DNA from: Psychroserpens luteus
Lineage (GTDB): Bacteria > Bacteroidota > Bacteroidia > Flavobacteriales > Flavobacteriaceae
Reading direction: 5' to 3'
Assembly (NCBI RefSeq): GCF_015319355.1
Contig: NZ_JADILU010000010.1
Location: forward strand, 23,951-87,950
DNA: 64,000 bases
A program made the position numbers and the translations under genes. Below the pieces are notes generated by a model. That model had not been told where the DNA came from and did not search any database. It saw only the letters and a list, made by a program, of their open reading frames with translations. Below, piece by piece: positions 18,326 through 27,794 of this stretch (its first letter is position 1; the number at the start of each line of letters is the position of its first letter).

Positions 18326-19597
18326 CTAACGATTAATAGTCTGAGTCCTATCTGGACCTACAGAAACTATAGTAATAGGGATTTCCAATTCTTTTTCTAA
18401 AAAGGCGATGTATTCATTTAATTCTGAAGGGAATTCTGAAACGTTTCGCATTTTAGTTAAATCTTCTTTCCAACCTTTAAAATCTGTATAAATAGGAGTG
18501 ACGTTTTCTTCTTCTATATTAAATGGGAAGTGTGTAATTGTTTCACCTTTATATTTGTAAGCTGTACATACTTTTAAGGTTTTAAACCCTGAAAGCACAT
18601 CACCTTTCATCATACTTAATTGAGTCACACCATTGACTTGGCAAGCATATTTAAGCGCAACAAGATCTAACCATCCACAGCGTCTTGGTCTTCCTGTAAC
18701 CGCTCCAAACTCACGACCAATGCGAGCCATTTCGGCTCCAACTTCGTCAAATAATTCAGTAGGGAATGGTCCAGAACCAACACGAGTTGTGTAAGCTTTA
18801 AAAATTCCGAAAACTTCACCAATTTTATTTGGCGCAACACCTAAACCTGTACATGCTCCAGAAGCAGTAGTGTTTGAGGATGTCACGAACGGATATGTTC
18901 CGAAGTCAATATCTAAAAGAGACCCTTGAGCACCTTCTGCTAAAATAGGCTTTCCAGCTTTTAATGCTTCGTTTAAATACTCTTCACTATCTATAAATTG
19001 TAATTCTTTTAGTCGCTCTACAGCAGCAAAGAATTCTTCTTCCATTTCACTTAAATCATATTGGATATCTACATTGTAGAATCCAATCATAGCTTCATGC
19101 TTATTAGCAAGTGCTCTGTATTTTTCTTTCCAATTGTCTTGTTCTAGATCACCAATTCTAATTCCGTTACGACCAGTTTTATCCATATAAGTTGGACCAA
19201 TACCTTTTAAAGTAGAACCAATTTTGGCTTTTCCTTTAGAGGTTTCTGACGCAGCATCTAATAATCGATGTGTAGGTAGAATGACGTGTGCTTTTCTAGA
19301 AATAATTAAATTGGATTTGTAGTCTAATTTAAATTGGTCTAAACCATCTAACTCTTGAACAAACACAACAGGATCAATAACGACACCATTACCAATAACG
19401 TTCATAGACTCTTTATGAAAAATTCCAGAAGGAATTGTTCTTAATACATGTTTGATTCCGTCAAATTCTAAAGTATGACCTGCATTTGGTCCTCCTTGAA
19501 AACGAGCAATAATGTTGTAGTTGGAGGTGAGTACATCAACAATTTTTCCTTTGCCTTCGTCGCCCCATTGTAATCCTAGTAGTAGATCTACTGCCAT
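18326..19597 (-). CDS. purA: Adenylosuccinate synthetase
   Basis: Catalyses GTP-dependent formation of adenylosuccinate from IMP and aspartate, the first step from IMP to AMP. The protein from MAVDLLLGLQWGDEGKGK is 423 aa, the usual size. GDEGKGK is the P-loop-like GTP site; GGPNAGHT, GIGPTYMDKTGRNGIR, TTRVGSGPFPTE and GRPRRCGWLD are the standard signatures. The frame is open to 19732, but the extra 45 residues would overlap the fur-like gene and match nothing in the family, so I start at 19597. It lies 7 bp downstream of the Fur-family regulator. Confidence 0.96.
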   Translation of the reverse strand: MAVDLLLGLQWGDEGKGKIVDVLTSNYNIIARFQGGPNAGHTLEFDGIKHVLRTIPSGIFHKESMNVIGNGVVIDPVVFVQELDGLDQFKLDYKSNLIISRKAHVILPTHRLLDAASETSKGKAKIGSTLKGIGPTYMDKTGRNGIRIGDLEQDNWKEKYRALANKHEAMIGFYNVDIQYDLSEMEEEFFAAVERLKELQFIDSEEYLNEALKAGKPILAEGAQGSLLDIDFGTYPFVTSSNTTASGACTGLGVAPNKIGEVFGIFKAYTTRVGSGPFPTELFDEVGAEMARIGREFGAVTGRPRRCGWLDLVALKYACQVNGVTQLSMMKGDVLSGFKTLKVCTAYKYKGETITHFPFNIEEENVTPIYTDFKGWKEDLTKMRNVSEFPSELNEYIAFLEKELEIPITIVSVGPDRTQTINR

Positions 19598-19604
19598 TGT
19601 GTAA

Positions 19605-20060
19605 TTAATTATTTGGTTTATTTTTTGTTCCGTAGAAATAAAGAGAATGGTTAGAGATAGAAATATCAAAAACCTCTTCAATCGTTTTTTTGATGGTTTG
19701 AATGCGAGGATCACAAAACTCGATAACCTCACCAGTATCTGTCATTATAACATGATCATGCTGTTTATCAAAATATGATTTCTCATAGTGCGCTTGGTTT
19801 TGTCCAAACTGATGCTTTCTAACCAATGCACATTCCATTAAAATTTCAATGGTATTGTAAAGTGTAGCACGACTTACACGATAGTTTTTATTTTTCATTT
19901 TGATATATAAAGATTCTATATCAAAGTGTTCTTCACTATCATAAATTTCTTGAAGTATCGCGTAGCGTTCAGGTGTTTTTCTATGACCTTTATCTTCTAA
20001 GAATTTAGTAAAAACGTTTTTTACAATCTCTTGGTTAGTCTGTTCTGTTTTTTTACTCAT
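19605..20060 (-). CDS. Fur-family transcriptional repressor
   Basis: A 151-aa winged-helix metalloregulator of the Fur/PerR/Zur family. The DNA-binding half has [19 protein letters not shown] and [18 protein letters not shown], and the metal site region has [16 protein letters not shown]. The structural zinc site CxxC of classical Fur (normally in HDHLICxxCG) is replaced by IMTDTG, and only one Cys remains nearby in IEFCDPR. It is therefore likely a zinc-free-structural-site member that still binds regulatory metal through His/Glu. It is encoded directly upstream of purA in the same orientation. Confidence 0.87.
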   Translation of the reverse strand: MSKKTEQTNQEIVKNVFTKFLEDKGHRKTPERYAILQEIYDSEEHFDIESLYIKMKNKNYRVSRATLYNTIEILMECALVRKHQFGQNQAHYEKSYFDKQHDHVIMTDTGEVIEFCDPRIQTIKKTIEEVFDISISNHSLYFYGTKNKPNN

Positions 20061-20166
20061 TTTTAACTCGTGTGGAGTTTCATTCCATCAAGCTTCAAAT
20101 TTACACATTTTTACACCAAATAAATTATAAAATTTAGCTAAAAAAAGGAAGCTTTGTTTTTAGGTT

Positions 20167-22371
20167 TTAAACTCTTGTTACTTTGTCGATTCCGTTAATC
20201 TTTTTAAGATTATCGATGAGCTTTTTTAACATTGTACTATTAGGAACAACAACATTTATTTTACCAGAAAAAATACCATCATCAGTCTCAAAACTAATAC
20301 TTTTCATATTCACATGCATATTAGAAGAGATGACTTGTGTAATGTTATTCACTAATCCTAAATTATCAATACCAGACAATTTTATTTGAGTGGCGAATTC
20401 TTGTTGCGAAGAATCTATCCATTTTGCAATCATGACACGATATGCATAATTTGATTGCATGCTTAAAGCATTTGGGCAATTCTTTTTATGAACTTTTATA
20501 CCTTCATTAATCGTCAAAAACCCAAATACAGGATCTCCAGGAATAGGATTACAACACGTTGATAATTTATAATCTAATTTTTCTTCTTCTTTACCAAAAA
20601 CAATCTGATCATATTTTGCTGTAATCTCATCTTTATCAATATCTGGCGCAACAGAAGGTTTACGAATTTTATTCTTGATATAACTCATAAACATATTGCT
20701 TCTAGACGATGCATAGTCTTTGAGCATAGCGTTGTCAATGGTGCCAATTCCAACACGATAAAACAGATCTAAACTAGTTTTCAATTTAAAATGAGTGACC
20801 ATTTCATTGATTGATTTCTCGTCTAGTGCAATTTTAAGTTGTTTGAGTTTTCGTCTCAGTATTTCTTTACCATCTTCAGCAAGATCTTTTTTATCTGCTT
20901 TGAGTGCCGATTTTATTTTACTAAGCGCTCTAGCTGTTGTTGCATAATCTAACCAATTACGGTTGGGTTTGATGTGTTCTGAAGTTAGGATTTCTACTTG
21001 ATCTCCACTACTAAGCTCATGACTTAATGGTACGAGTTTACCATTAACTTTTGCGCCTCTAGTTTTCATACCTACTTGTGTATGAACGCTAAATGCAAAA
21101 TCAAGAGGTGTTGCACCTTTTGGTAATGATTTTATATCTCCTTTTGGTGAGAATACAAATATTTCTTTAGAATATAGATTAAGTTTAAACTGCTCAACAA
21201 AGTCAACTGCATTGGTTTCGTTGCTTTCTAGAGCTTCTTGTAATTTATTAATCCAAGTATCTAGAGCGTCTTCTGTGTTTCCTTCTTTATATTTATAGTG
21301 TGCAGCATAGCCTTTCTCTGCAATTTCGTTCATGCGCTCACTACGAACTTGTACTTCAACCCATCTATTTTTTGGTCCCATAACCGTAATATGAAGTGCT
21401 TCATAGCCTGTAGATTTAGGTGAAGAAATCCAATCACGAAGACGGGTTGGGTTTGGAGTAAAATGATCTGTGACGATAGAATAGATTTTCCAAGCGAGGA
21501 ATTTTTCGTTTTTAAAATCTGATTTATAGATGATACGAACTGCAAACTTATCATACACTTCATCAAAATCTACACCTTGTTTTAAGATTTTCTTTCTTAT
21601 AGAATAAATAGATTTTGGTCGTCCTTTTATTTCATAGTTTAAACCTTCTTTGTCTAATGAGTCTACAATAACCTTAGAAAACGATTTTATATATTCATCT
21701 TGTTCCTGTTTGCTCTCATGCATCTTTTCTAAGATGTCGTTGTATACTTCAGGTTCGGTATATTTCATTCCGAGATCTTCGAGTTCGGTTTTGATATTAT
21801 ACAAACCTATTCTGTGAGCTAAAGGAGCGTAGATGTATAACGTTTCCGAAGCAATCTTCTCTTGCTTATCAGGTCGCATCGAGTCCATAGTTTGCATATT
21901 ATGGAGACGATCTGCGATTTTAATAATGATGACACGTACATCATCATTAAGTGTCAATAGCATTTTACGAAAATTCTCTGCCTGAGTAGACACATCTGTC
22001 TCTTTACTAAGGGATGAGATTTTTGTTAATCCATCAACAATACGAGCAATAGTTTCTCCAAAGAGACGAGCAATATCATCTTTTGTGTAGTCAGGACTGT
22101 CCTCTACAACGTCATGGAGTAGGGCAGCAGCAATACTTGTTGCATCTAACCCAATTTCACTAGCTACAATTCTTGCCACAGCAATAGGATGGAAAATATA
22201 GGCTTCTCCAGATTTACGACGCTGATCTTTATGTGCATCTAAAGCCACTTCAAACGCTTGACGAATGAGTTTTTTATCTTCTTTAGTAAGGGTTTGATAA
22301 CTTACTTTGAGAAGATTTTTGTAGGCTTTTGCTATCTCTGCATTTTCTTTTTCTATGGCTTCTTCTGTCAT
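20167..22371 (-). CDS. relA: Bifunctional (p)ppGpp synthetase/hydrolase (RelA/SpoT)
   Basis: Rel-type alarmone enzyme of 734 aa controlling the stringent response. The HD hydrolase domain (about 50-200) contains FHPIAVARIV and the key ALLHDVVED. The synthetase domain (about 240-360) has GRPKSIYSIRKK and STGYEALHITVMGP. The TGS domain begins near 400 (IFVFSPKGDIKSLPKG), and a C-terminal zinc-finger/ACT pair follows (STCCNPIPGD, then LVNNITQVISS). Both catalytic domains look intact, so the protein is bifunctional. The 5' flank, including the start codon, is repeated at 25311-25367. Confidence 0.93.
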   Translation of the reverse strand: MTEEAIEKENAEIAKAYKNLLKVSYQTLTKEDKKLIRQAFEVALDAHKDQRRKSGEAYIFHPIAVARIVASEIGLDATSIAAALLHDVVEDSPDYTKDDIARLFGETIARIVDGLTKISSLSKETDVSTQAENFRKMLLTLNDDVRVIIIKIADRLHNMQTMDSMRPDKQEKIASETLYIYAPLAHRIGLYNIKTELEDLGMKYTEPEVYNDILEKMHESKQEQDEYIKSFSKVIVDSLDKEGLNYEIKGRPKSIYSIRKKILKQGVDFDEVYDKFAVRIIYKSDFKNEKFLAWKIYSIVTDHFTPNPTRLRDWISSPKSTGYEALHITVMGPKNRWVEVQVRSERMNEIAEKGYAAHYKYKEGNTEDALDTWINKLQEALESNETNAVDFVEQFKLNLYSKEIFVFSPKGDIKSLPKGATPLDFAFSVHTQVGMKTRGAKVNGKLVPLSHELSSGDQVEILTSEHIKPNRNWLDYATTARALSKIKSALKADKKDLAEDGKEILRRKLKQLKIALDEKSINEMVTHFKLKTSLDLFYRVGIGTIDNAMLKDYASSRSNMFMSYIKNKIRKPSVAPDIDKDEITAKYDQIVFGKEEEKLDYKLSTCCNPIPGDPVFGFLTINEGIKVHKKNCPNALSMQSNYAYRVMIAKWIDSSQQEFATQIKLSGIDNLGLVNNITQVISSNMHVNMKSISFETDDGIFSGKINVVVPNSTMLKKLIDNLKKINGIDKVTRV

Positions 22372-22424
22372 AGAACTAAAGTAAGCATAAGATATTTATT
22401 GTGCAATGGGTTTGTTGGGTTTTG
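22368..22424. repeat. relA 5' flank, native copy of a 57-bp direct repeat
   Basis: This segment covers the relA start codon and the bases upstream. It is identical over 57 bp to 25311-25367, and a decayed version is at 23941-23975. The copies mark the joints of the insertion region between relA and the M48 protease gene. Confidence 0.9.
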
Positions 22425-22502
22425 TTTTGAGAAATTTATGAAACTATTATAATTGGATTATTTTAGTCAACCTATTTCAGGAAAGTACATTTTTTGATGC
22501 TT

Positions 22503-22638
22503 AGCTAACGGTTTTGTATATGGTTAGTTGTGAGTTTAAGCAACTAATTTAGTAAACAAAAACGAACGCGAGAAAATTCCGAAGGAATTTTTCAAATAAG
22601 CAACGACCAAAGCAATTAATTATACACGGTGTTAGGTG
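22503..22638. repeat. attC-like imperfect palindromic element (element A)
   Basis: Begins AGCTAACGG and ends CGGTGTTAGGTG, with inner arms TTTTGTATA against TATACACG. A perfect central hairpin AAAATTCC-GAA-GGAATTTT sits at 22573-22591. The whole resembles an integron attC recombination site (GTTAGGT fits GTTRRRY). Related elements in the same orientation lie at 60093-60205 and 61135-61250, sharing TTAGTAAA, AAGGA(A/T)TTTT and CAATTATACA-type blocks. It separates relA from the 375-aa gene. Confidence 0.6.
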
Positions 22639-22646
22639 TTGACGAT

Positions 22647-23774
22647 TTAAAACTTTTTGTTCTTTTCTAAATTTGGACTTTTGATCGAACCACGATCTTT
22701 AAGTATAAAACACATTTTGAATTTTTTTAAAGTTTGATTTTTTACTTCATGAATGATAATATCATTTTGAAGAAATTGAATTTTTATATCATCCTCTTTA
22801 CCTATGCATATACCTAGTTTATCATCTTGATCATAACTAATTAAAGTTTTAGACTCAATCCCATTTTCAATAATTCCCAATTTGCCATTATGATAACCAA
22901 TGATGCCAAACTCTAAATCCTTAGGGCCAAATTTATTTTTTAATTTATATGAGGACAAGCCTATGGCAATTGGTTCATTATTTTGTCCTGCAATTATACT
23001 AAAATAGTCACCAACACTATTAATTATTTGATCTGACTTGGCTGAACTTTGCCAATTATTTCTATTATGACCAATTAATTTATAACTATCAATTTTTGAA
23101 AAATAGATTTGATTTATTAGGTCTTTAAATTTATCTTCTTTAACGAGCGTTCTAAATAATTCATGAGCTATTTGCCTTGCAGTTGCTAGGAATGGAGATA
23201 TAGAATGTTTTAATGGATTATTTTCTTTATCAGCAGTATTCCATCCAATAATATGATTTTCTAATCTGTATACGTCTAATGAAGAGCTAATAATATTTGG
23301 GTCTAAATGACTTCCTCCTGTTTTGTTAGCAAAAATATCCACAACAATTTTTTTTCTAGTAAAAGAAAATTTATTCTCATGACTACAAACAATTTCTTCT
23401 TTCCACCATTTATTAAATTCAAGGTTTTCTGATTTTCTAATATCTTCTAGATAAGGAAAAAAATCAAATAGACTAATTTGTCCAGAAGTTGATTTTACTA
23501 ATCCATATACTGCTGACATTATACCCTCAGGTGTAGTGATTTTGACCATAGATCTATCCTCATATGTACTCAAAAATTGTATTGATTCAAGATTTAATAG
23601 ATTTATGATAGAATGAGAAGTTCCATTAGGAATTGTATGATGTAGCAAAACTCTTAATCTATGACAAATCTCAAGTCCAAAAAATTGTTCACCATTATCA
23701 AATTCAAAACAGTTTGTAGCTAGGATTTTGAGTTGGTCATGGCAATTGTCAAGAAGTTCTTCGTTTGTCCACAT
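22647..23774 (-). CDS. Conserved hypothetical protein, accessory gene in the relA-M48 interval
   Basis: A 375-aa cytoplasmic protein without signal peptide or membrane helix. The N-terminal part (about 10-65: FDNGEQFFGLEICHRLRVLLHHT) and the middle motif TRKKIVVDIFANKTGGSHLDP (about 140-160) match what I remember of a widespread bacterial family of unknown function with an LRVLLHDT / ANKxGGAHVDP pattern. After about residue 260, short strands (GIGLSSYKLKN, KLGICIGKEDD) suggest an added beta-sandwich, possibly SPRY-like. It is bounded by palindromic elements on both sides and is very AT-rich, suggesting horizontal acquisition. Function unknown. Confidence 0.7.
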   Translation of the reverse strand: MWTNEELLDNCHDQLKILATNCFEFDNGEQFFGLEICHRLRVLLHHTIPNGTSHSIINLLNLESIQFLSTYEDRSMVKITTPEGIMSAVYGLVKSTSGQISLFDFFPYLEDIRKSENLEFNKWWKEEIVCSHENKFSFTRKKIVVDIFANKTGGSHLDPNIISSSLDVYRLENHIIGWNTADKENNPLKHSISPFLATARQIAHELFRTLVKEDKFKDLINQIYFSKIDSYKLIGHNRNNWQSSAKSDQIINSVGDYFSIIAGQNNEPIAIGLSSYKLKNKFGPKDLEFGIIGYHNGKLGIIENGIESKTLISYDQDDKLGICIGKEDDIKIQFLQNDIIIHEVKNQTLKKFKMCFILKDRGSIKSPNLEKNKKF

Positions 23775-23797
23775 TTTTTCAATTTTACCTTAGTTTG

Positions 23798-23851
23798 CAC
23801 CTAACGTCTTAGGATATCACCTGTTTCAATTGGTGATATCTACAGTTAGCG
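23798..23851. repeat. Compact attC-like hairpin
   Basis: CACCTAACG at the left and CAGTTAGCG at the right enclose a strong hairpin, GGATATCACC / GGTGATATC with a ten-base loop. Read on the minus strand it runs GCTAAC...GTTAGGTG, the same core pair as element A (22503-22638) but inverted relative to it. Together they flank the 375-aa gene. Confidence 0.5.
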
Positions 23852-23880
23852 AAGTTCGACAAATTTTTTAACAAAGTCAA

Positions 23881-23975
23881 TACGTAGTTCTACGTAGATT
23901 TTAACGATCTACAAGAACGTAGGATGAGAATAATGCATCATAGATATTTATGGTACAATGGACTTATTGGGCTGT
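23881..23975. pseudogene. Joint 1: relic of M48 protease 3' end fused to relA 5' flank
   Basis: Bases 23916-23940 are identical over 25 bp to 29533-29557 in the M48 protease gene (encoding LMHYSHPT). 23881-23915 is a decayed continuation with a stop where the native gene encodes LLERV. 23941-23975 aligns with the relA flank repeat at about 80 percent by eye. The order is the reverse of the native ends, as expected at the joint of a tandem duplication. Confidence 0.7.
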
Positions 23976-23979
23976 ATTT

Positions 23980-25044
23980 TTAATGCTTTATAAATTTTAA
24001 AACGTGTGCTTTTGATGTATTATCAGATATTTTAATATGATAAAGCCCAGATGATAAATTATCAATATTAATATTTTGTATAGCCTCATCTCTTTGTCCT
24101 TTTAAAACAAGCTGTCCGTTTAAATCTAATATTTCAAAAGTATATTTTCGATTTATACCTAATATTTTTATGTTTTCACTAGAAGGATTTGGATATATAC
24201 TTAATGCTATAAATGGTTGAACTTCATCAACACTTAACAGCATGCTTAAGTCCTCAATTTTAAATATATTATTACCAATACCTCCAGCAACATAAAGGTC
24301 ATCATTATGAATAGCGAAAGCAGTAGGACGTCCAATTTCGGTATTCATAAAGTCTTCTAAAACAAGTGGGTCTTGGCTAAAATCTACCATAGATATTTTA
24401 GAAATTAAACTCATCCCAATTAAAAGTTTGTCCTCATAAAAAATCAATGAGTAGATATTAGATTCTAGATTTTCCATGACCATTTCTGGAACAGGATTCG
24501 TTTGCGTTGGATCTATCTTGGCTACTTTAGTGCCATATCCAAAATATAATAAACCATCACGATATGCGAAAGCTAATGGTCTTGCAGGTAGACTAACTAC
24601 ATTTATAAGACTCGGATTTGAGCTCGTTAAGTCAATTTTAGAAATAGAATTATCACCAGCAATATAAAGAAAGTCATCAATTTCAATCAAAGCATAAGTA
24701 GAACTCACATACATGATGTCTTCAACTACTGGGTTTGTTTCTGTAATATCAAACTTACTTATAGTACCATTTGAAAAATAAAGATCATTACCATATAACC
24801 CTATTGCTCTTGGGTAAATTAAGCCTGTAACTAAATCAACCACTACAGGATTTTCTTCAGTTAGATTAATTTTTGAAATTGTTCCTTGTCCTATATTATT
24901 TCCTGAATGATCACAAATGTATAGATCATCATTATGCACTGCAAGATTTAACGGATTTAAAAGTCCGTCTACAACTTCTACCTCTTGAGCAGTACTTACA
25001 ACTGTCAAGAAGAGAACAATGATTTTTGATGTTTTTTTTAACAT
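23980..25044 (-). CDS. Secreted beta-propeller-like protein with T9SS sorting domain
   Basis: A 354-aa exported protein. A signal peptide (KIIVLFLTVVSTAQE) is followed by about six repeats of roughly 45 residues with the pattern DLYICDHSG / DLYFSNGTISKFDITETNPVV, resembling SMP-30/NHL-type propeller blades. The last 80 residues form a type A T9SS C-terminal domain (ALSIYPNPSSENIKI, SGLYHIKIS), so it should be exported across the outer membrane and anchored or released. It sits as the single gene of the second unit of the relA-M48 interval. Confidence 0.85.
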   Translation of the reverse strand: MLKKTSKIIVLFLTVVSTAQEVEVVDGLLNPLNLAVHNDDLYICDHSGNNIGQGTISKINLTEENPVVVDLVTGLIYPRAIGLYGNDLYFSNGTISKFDITETNPVVEDIMYVSSTYALIEIDDFLYIAGDNSISKIDLTSSNPSLINVVSLPARPLAFAYRDGLLYFGYGTKVAKIDPTQTNPVPEMVMENLESNIYSLIFYEDKLLIGMSLISKISMVDFSQDPLVLEDFMNTEIGRPTAFAIHNDDLYVAGGIGNNIFKIEDLSMLLSVDEVQPFIALSIYPNPSSENIKILGINRKYTFEILDLNGQLVLKGQRDEAIQNINIDNLSSGLYHIKISDNTSKAHVLKFIKH

Positions 25045-25089
25045 GATGTGATTGTTTTATAAGCTGTTTTTATGAAATCCCAAACCCAT

Positions 25090-25300
25090 TTCAACTACGT
25101 AGGATACGAATAATGCATCAAAACATAGGCAGTATGAGGCGCTAAATTACTCAAACTATTTTTAAACAGGTTTTAGAGAGGTAGCTAATTGTTCTGTTAT
25201 GTTAGAATAGATTCATCACTAAAATTTTGACTTCGGAAATTAGCAAATACAACAACCCAAAAGCAATCAAATTAAAAATGATGTGATTCTTTATCTTTTG
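25090..25300 (-). pseudogene. Decayed 3' fragment of the M48 protease gene
   Basis: Reading the minus strand gives SNLAPHTAYVLMHYSYPT followed by a stop; the intact gene at 29499 has SNLTPHPAYVLMHYSHPT. Further upstream the fragment still matches the segment around LIAFGLLY and ISEV, and then the codons after the HEVGH motif (KHIVFNL region), with internal deletions. It is a non-functional duplicate of the last third of the protease gene. It ends about 10 bp before the exact copy of the relA flank at 25311. Confidence 0.8.
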
Positions 25301-25310
25301 GGATCTTTTA

Positions 25311-25367
25311 TCATAGAACTAAAGTAAGCATAAGATATTTATTGTGCAATGGGTTTGTTGGGTTTTG
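25311..25367. repeat. Exact 57-bp copy of the relA 5' flank (joint 2)
   Basis: Identical to 22368-22424, including the relA ATG, but here followed on the minus strand by unrelated codons. With the M48 relic to its right-hand neighbour's left (25090-25300) it forms the second duplication joint. Perfect identity, compared with the decay of joint 1, suggests a more recent event or gene conversion. Confidence 0.9.
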
Positions 25368-25412
25368 CGTTAAGAAGTTTGCAAAACCCTTTAAACTACA
25401 TTTTAATTTTTA

Positions 25413-27614
25413 TTATTCAACACAATTACCATCAATGATATCTTGAGATGATGGGTTGTAGGCGTTATTTGCAATTCCAATAGGAATAGCCAAGCCATTA
25501 CCATTTACTAATAAATTCTCTAGTGCGCAAAAATTTGATAAGTTAGGATTTGGTGCTGGTGTTGAAGTTCCATCATCCTGACCTTTTAATCCTATTAAAA
25601 ATTGTATTGAAGAGAAGAAGGGGCTTACGTTTATAGACGTTAAATTATCTAAGCCATTTAAATCAATTAATGCTTCGTTGTATGTTATCCATAAAAAGGA
25701 TATTTCAGTAATTTGTTCTAACCCAACTAATGTGGTCAAAGCATCATTGTTTTCTATATAAATACCTGAAGAATTAGATAAATTACCTAGAACAGCAATA
25801 GATGTTAGTGCATCATTATCCTCTAAAGTTAAAGAACCATCAATATTGGATAAATTATTCAGACCTTCAAGAGAGGTTAAAGCATCATTATTTGTAATTG
25901 ATAATCTATTTAGACTATTTATATTATTTAAGTCAGAGATTGAGGTTAATAAAGCATTGTTACTAATAAATAAACCGTTTCCTATAGTTACAAGATTTTG
26001 TAGTCCATTGAGAGATTCTAAATTATCATTTGCAAAAACACTAACATTATCATTCACTATTGATAAACCTTCCAAAGGCGTTAAATCAACAATATCGCTA
26101 TTTTCACCTCCAATACGAAGATCACCATCTACAGTTACAAAACTAAACACTCCAAACTCATTGACCTCTGCCTGGTTCGTTAATGTAACATTACCATTAA
26201 ATATACCACCAATATCTTCACATGTGCTTAATGACCCAAGGTTTATGATTTCCCCATTTAAAGTAATCTCGTTTGATATGGTCCATTGGCTGGTATCAAA
26301 ATCAAATATTTGAACATGAGTTGTTGTCGTTGTACAATGTTGTAATCCTATATTTATAATTCCGTCGGTAATGCTGAATGTGTTAAATTCATCAATGAAA
26401 GCATAACCATTAGTTAACGGTGTACCATTACAGTTGGTCACTGTTCCAGACAGTGTTGTGGTTTGAAATTCTTCGGAAAACGAAATGTTAACACTAGAAT
26501 CTGAACTGTAAGGGCCTAATACTTGTTCATGAACTAATTGATAATTACATTCTTGTCCTGTACTATAAATAGATATCGTAATGTCTTCATTTTGAGGAAT
26601 GAAACCGCATTCTTCTCCATCTTGAGACAATACATCTCCAGAAAATATAAGTTGATTAGTATTGTGCTTTATTTCAACAACGTAAGGGGTTGATGCATCT
26701 GTAGTGCCAGAATTAATAGTAAAACAAAGGTTCACATAATCATAAGGGATATCACAATTCCACCAAGAAAAGTGACTTACTAAACCAAAATATTTATTAT
26801 TACTTTTTATGGCCTGACCTTCTTCTTTCCAATACCCAACGGTTTCATCAAAATACCAAAGTGGTATCGTGTCTGGAGCACTATCTAACTGGTTAGAGTC
26901 TATTGGGAATGTTATTGAAGCAGATGAGTTCTCACTTATATTTAATTGTTCTCCACTTGGTGATAATAAGTTTACAGAAAACATGCCATAAGACTCTAAG
27001 CCAACAGCTACATTAGTTGTTGTTTGTGCAAACAAGCTTCCAGGCATTTGTGCAAAAGATGAATTACTATTTGGTACTACTGAATGTAAAACAACTTCAA
27101 CTTGACCATTATATGGACTTCCATCCGATGTTATAAAATCGCCATTAAATCCAACAGTAACTCCATTAGATAATGAAACAACAGAAGATTCACCAGAATT
27201 TATAGTAGCCGTAACCTCTTTTTTTAGTAAAACAATATTTATCCTATTAACACCATCTGTTTTTGGCACCACAACTCTAGATCCATTAACATAACCATCT
27301 TTATACGCTTTTATATATGCGAAATTTTCAAAAACTTCTGCATCATTTATAATAAAAAAGCCATTTTGATCAGTTAAAGCAATGGAGTTTCCAATTGTGA
27401 TTTGAACGTTAGAGAGGTTCTCACCAGCTTCATTTTTTATGAGACCTATGAATTTTCCTGTAGTTACATTTCCGAAGTTTTCATTTTGAAACATGAGATC
27501 ATTGGCGTTTGAGCCTGGATCATTACCATTTTGAGAAATATCATCATCATTTTCGCAACCTTGAAGAGTTAACGAAACTAAAAGGAGAAGAATTAATCTA
27601 GTAATTTTTTTCAT
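25413..27614 (-). CDS. Surface lipoprotein with carboxypeptidase-regulatory and leucine-rich repeat domains
   Basis: A 733-aa lipoprotein. Signal sequence ends in the lipobox LQGC (Cys19), followed by DDD, which in Bacteroidota often accompanies surface export. Residues about 50-120 form a CarboxypepD_reg-like beta sandwich (GKFIGLIKNEAGENLSNVQI). The middle is a Ser/Thr-rich beta region with an FNWWN-like SHFSWWNCDIPYDYV segment. Residues about 480-690 are short LRR/receptor-L-type repeats (NDALTSLEGLNNLSNID). Probably an adhesin or binding protein; no enzyme motif is seen. Confidence 0.8.
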   Translation of the reverse strand: MKKITRLILLLLVSLTLQGCENDDDISQNGNDPGSNANDLMFQNENFGNVTTGKFIGLIKNEAGENLSNVQITIGNSIALTDQNGFFIINDAEVFENFAYIKAYKDGYVNGSRVVVPKTDGVNRINIVLLKKEVTATINSGESSVVSLSNGVTVGFNGDFITSDGSPYNGQVEVVLHSVVPNSNSSFAQMPGSLFAQTTTNVAVGLESYGMFSVNLLSPSGEQLNISENSSASITFPIDSNQLDSAPDTIPLWYFDETVGYWKEEGQAIKSNNKYFGLVSHFSWWNCDIPYDYVNLCFTINSGTTDASTPYVVEIKHNTNQLIFSGDVLSQDGEECGFIPQNEDITISIYSTGQECNYQLVHEQVLGPYSSDSSVNISFSEEFQTTTLSGTVTNCNGTPLTNGYAFIDEFNTFSITDGIINIGLQHCTTTTTHVQIFDFDTSQWTISNEITLNGEIINLGSLSTCEDIGGIFNGNVTLTNQAEVNEFGVFSFVTVDGDLRIGGENSDIVDLTPLEGLSIVNDNVSVFANDNLESLNGLQNLVTIGNGLFISNNALLTSISDLNNINSLNRLSITNNDALTSLEGLNNLSNIDGSLTLEDNDALTSIAVLGNLSNSSGIYIENNDALTTLVGLEQITEISFLWITYNEALIDLNGLDNLTSINVSPFFSSIQFLIGLKGQDDGTSTPAPNPNLSNFCALENLLVNGNGLAIPIGIANNAYNPSSQDIIDGNCVE

Positions 27615-27794
27615 AGCAATTTGATTTTATTTGTTTCTAATAGATCTGAAAATCATATATAATTATATTCTAATATATGCATTTTTTTTAAAGTAAGATA
27701 ATTATTACAATAAAATGGTCTACTAGATTTTAATTAATGACTTCTTCTATGATAATTTAGTTTTTATTGAATATACTATTACTTTCTAATGTTA

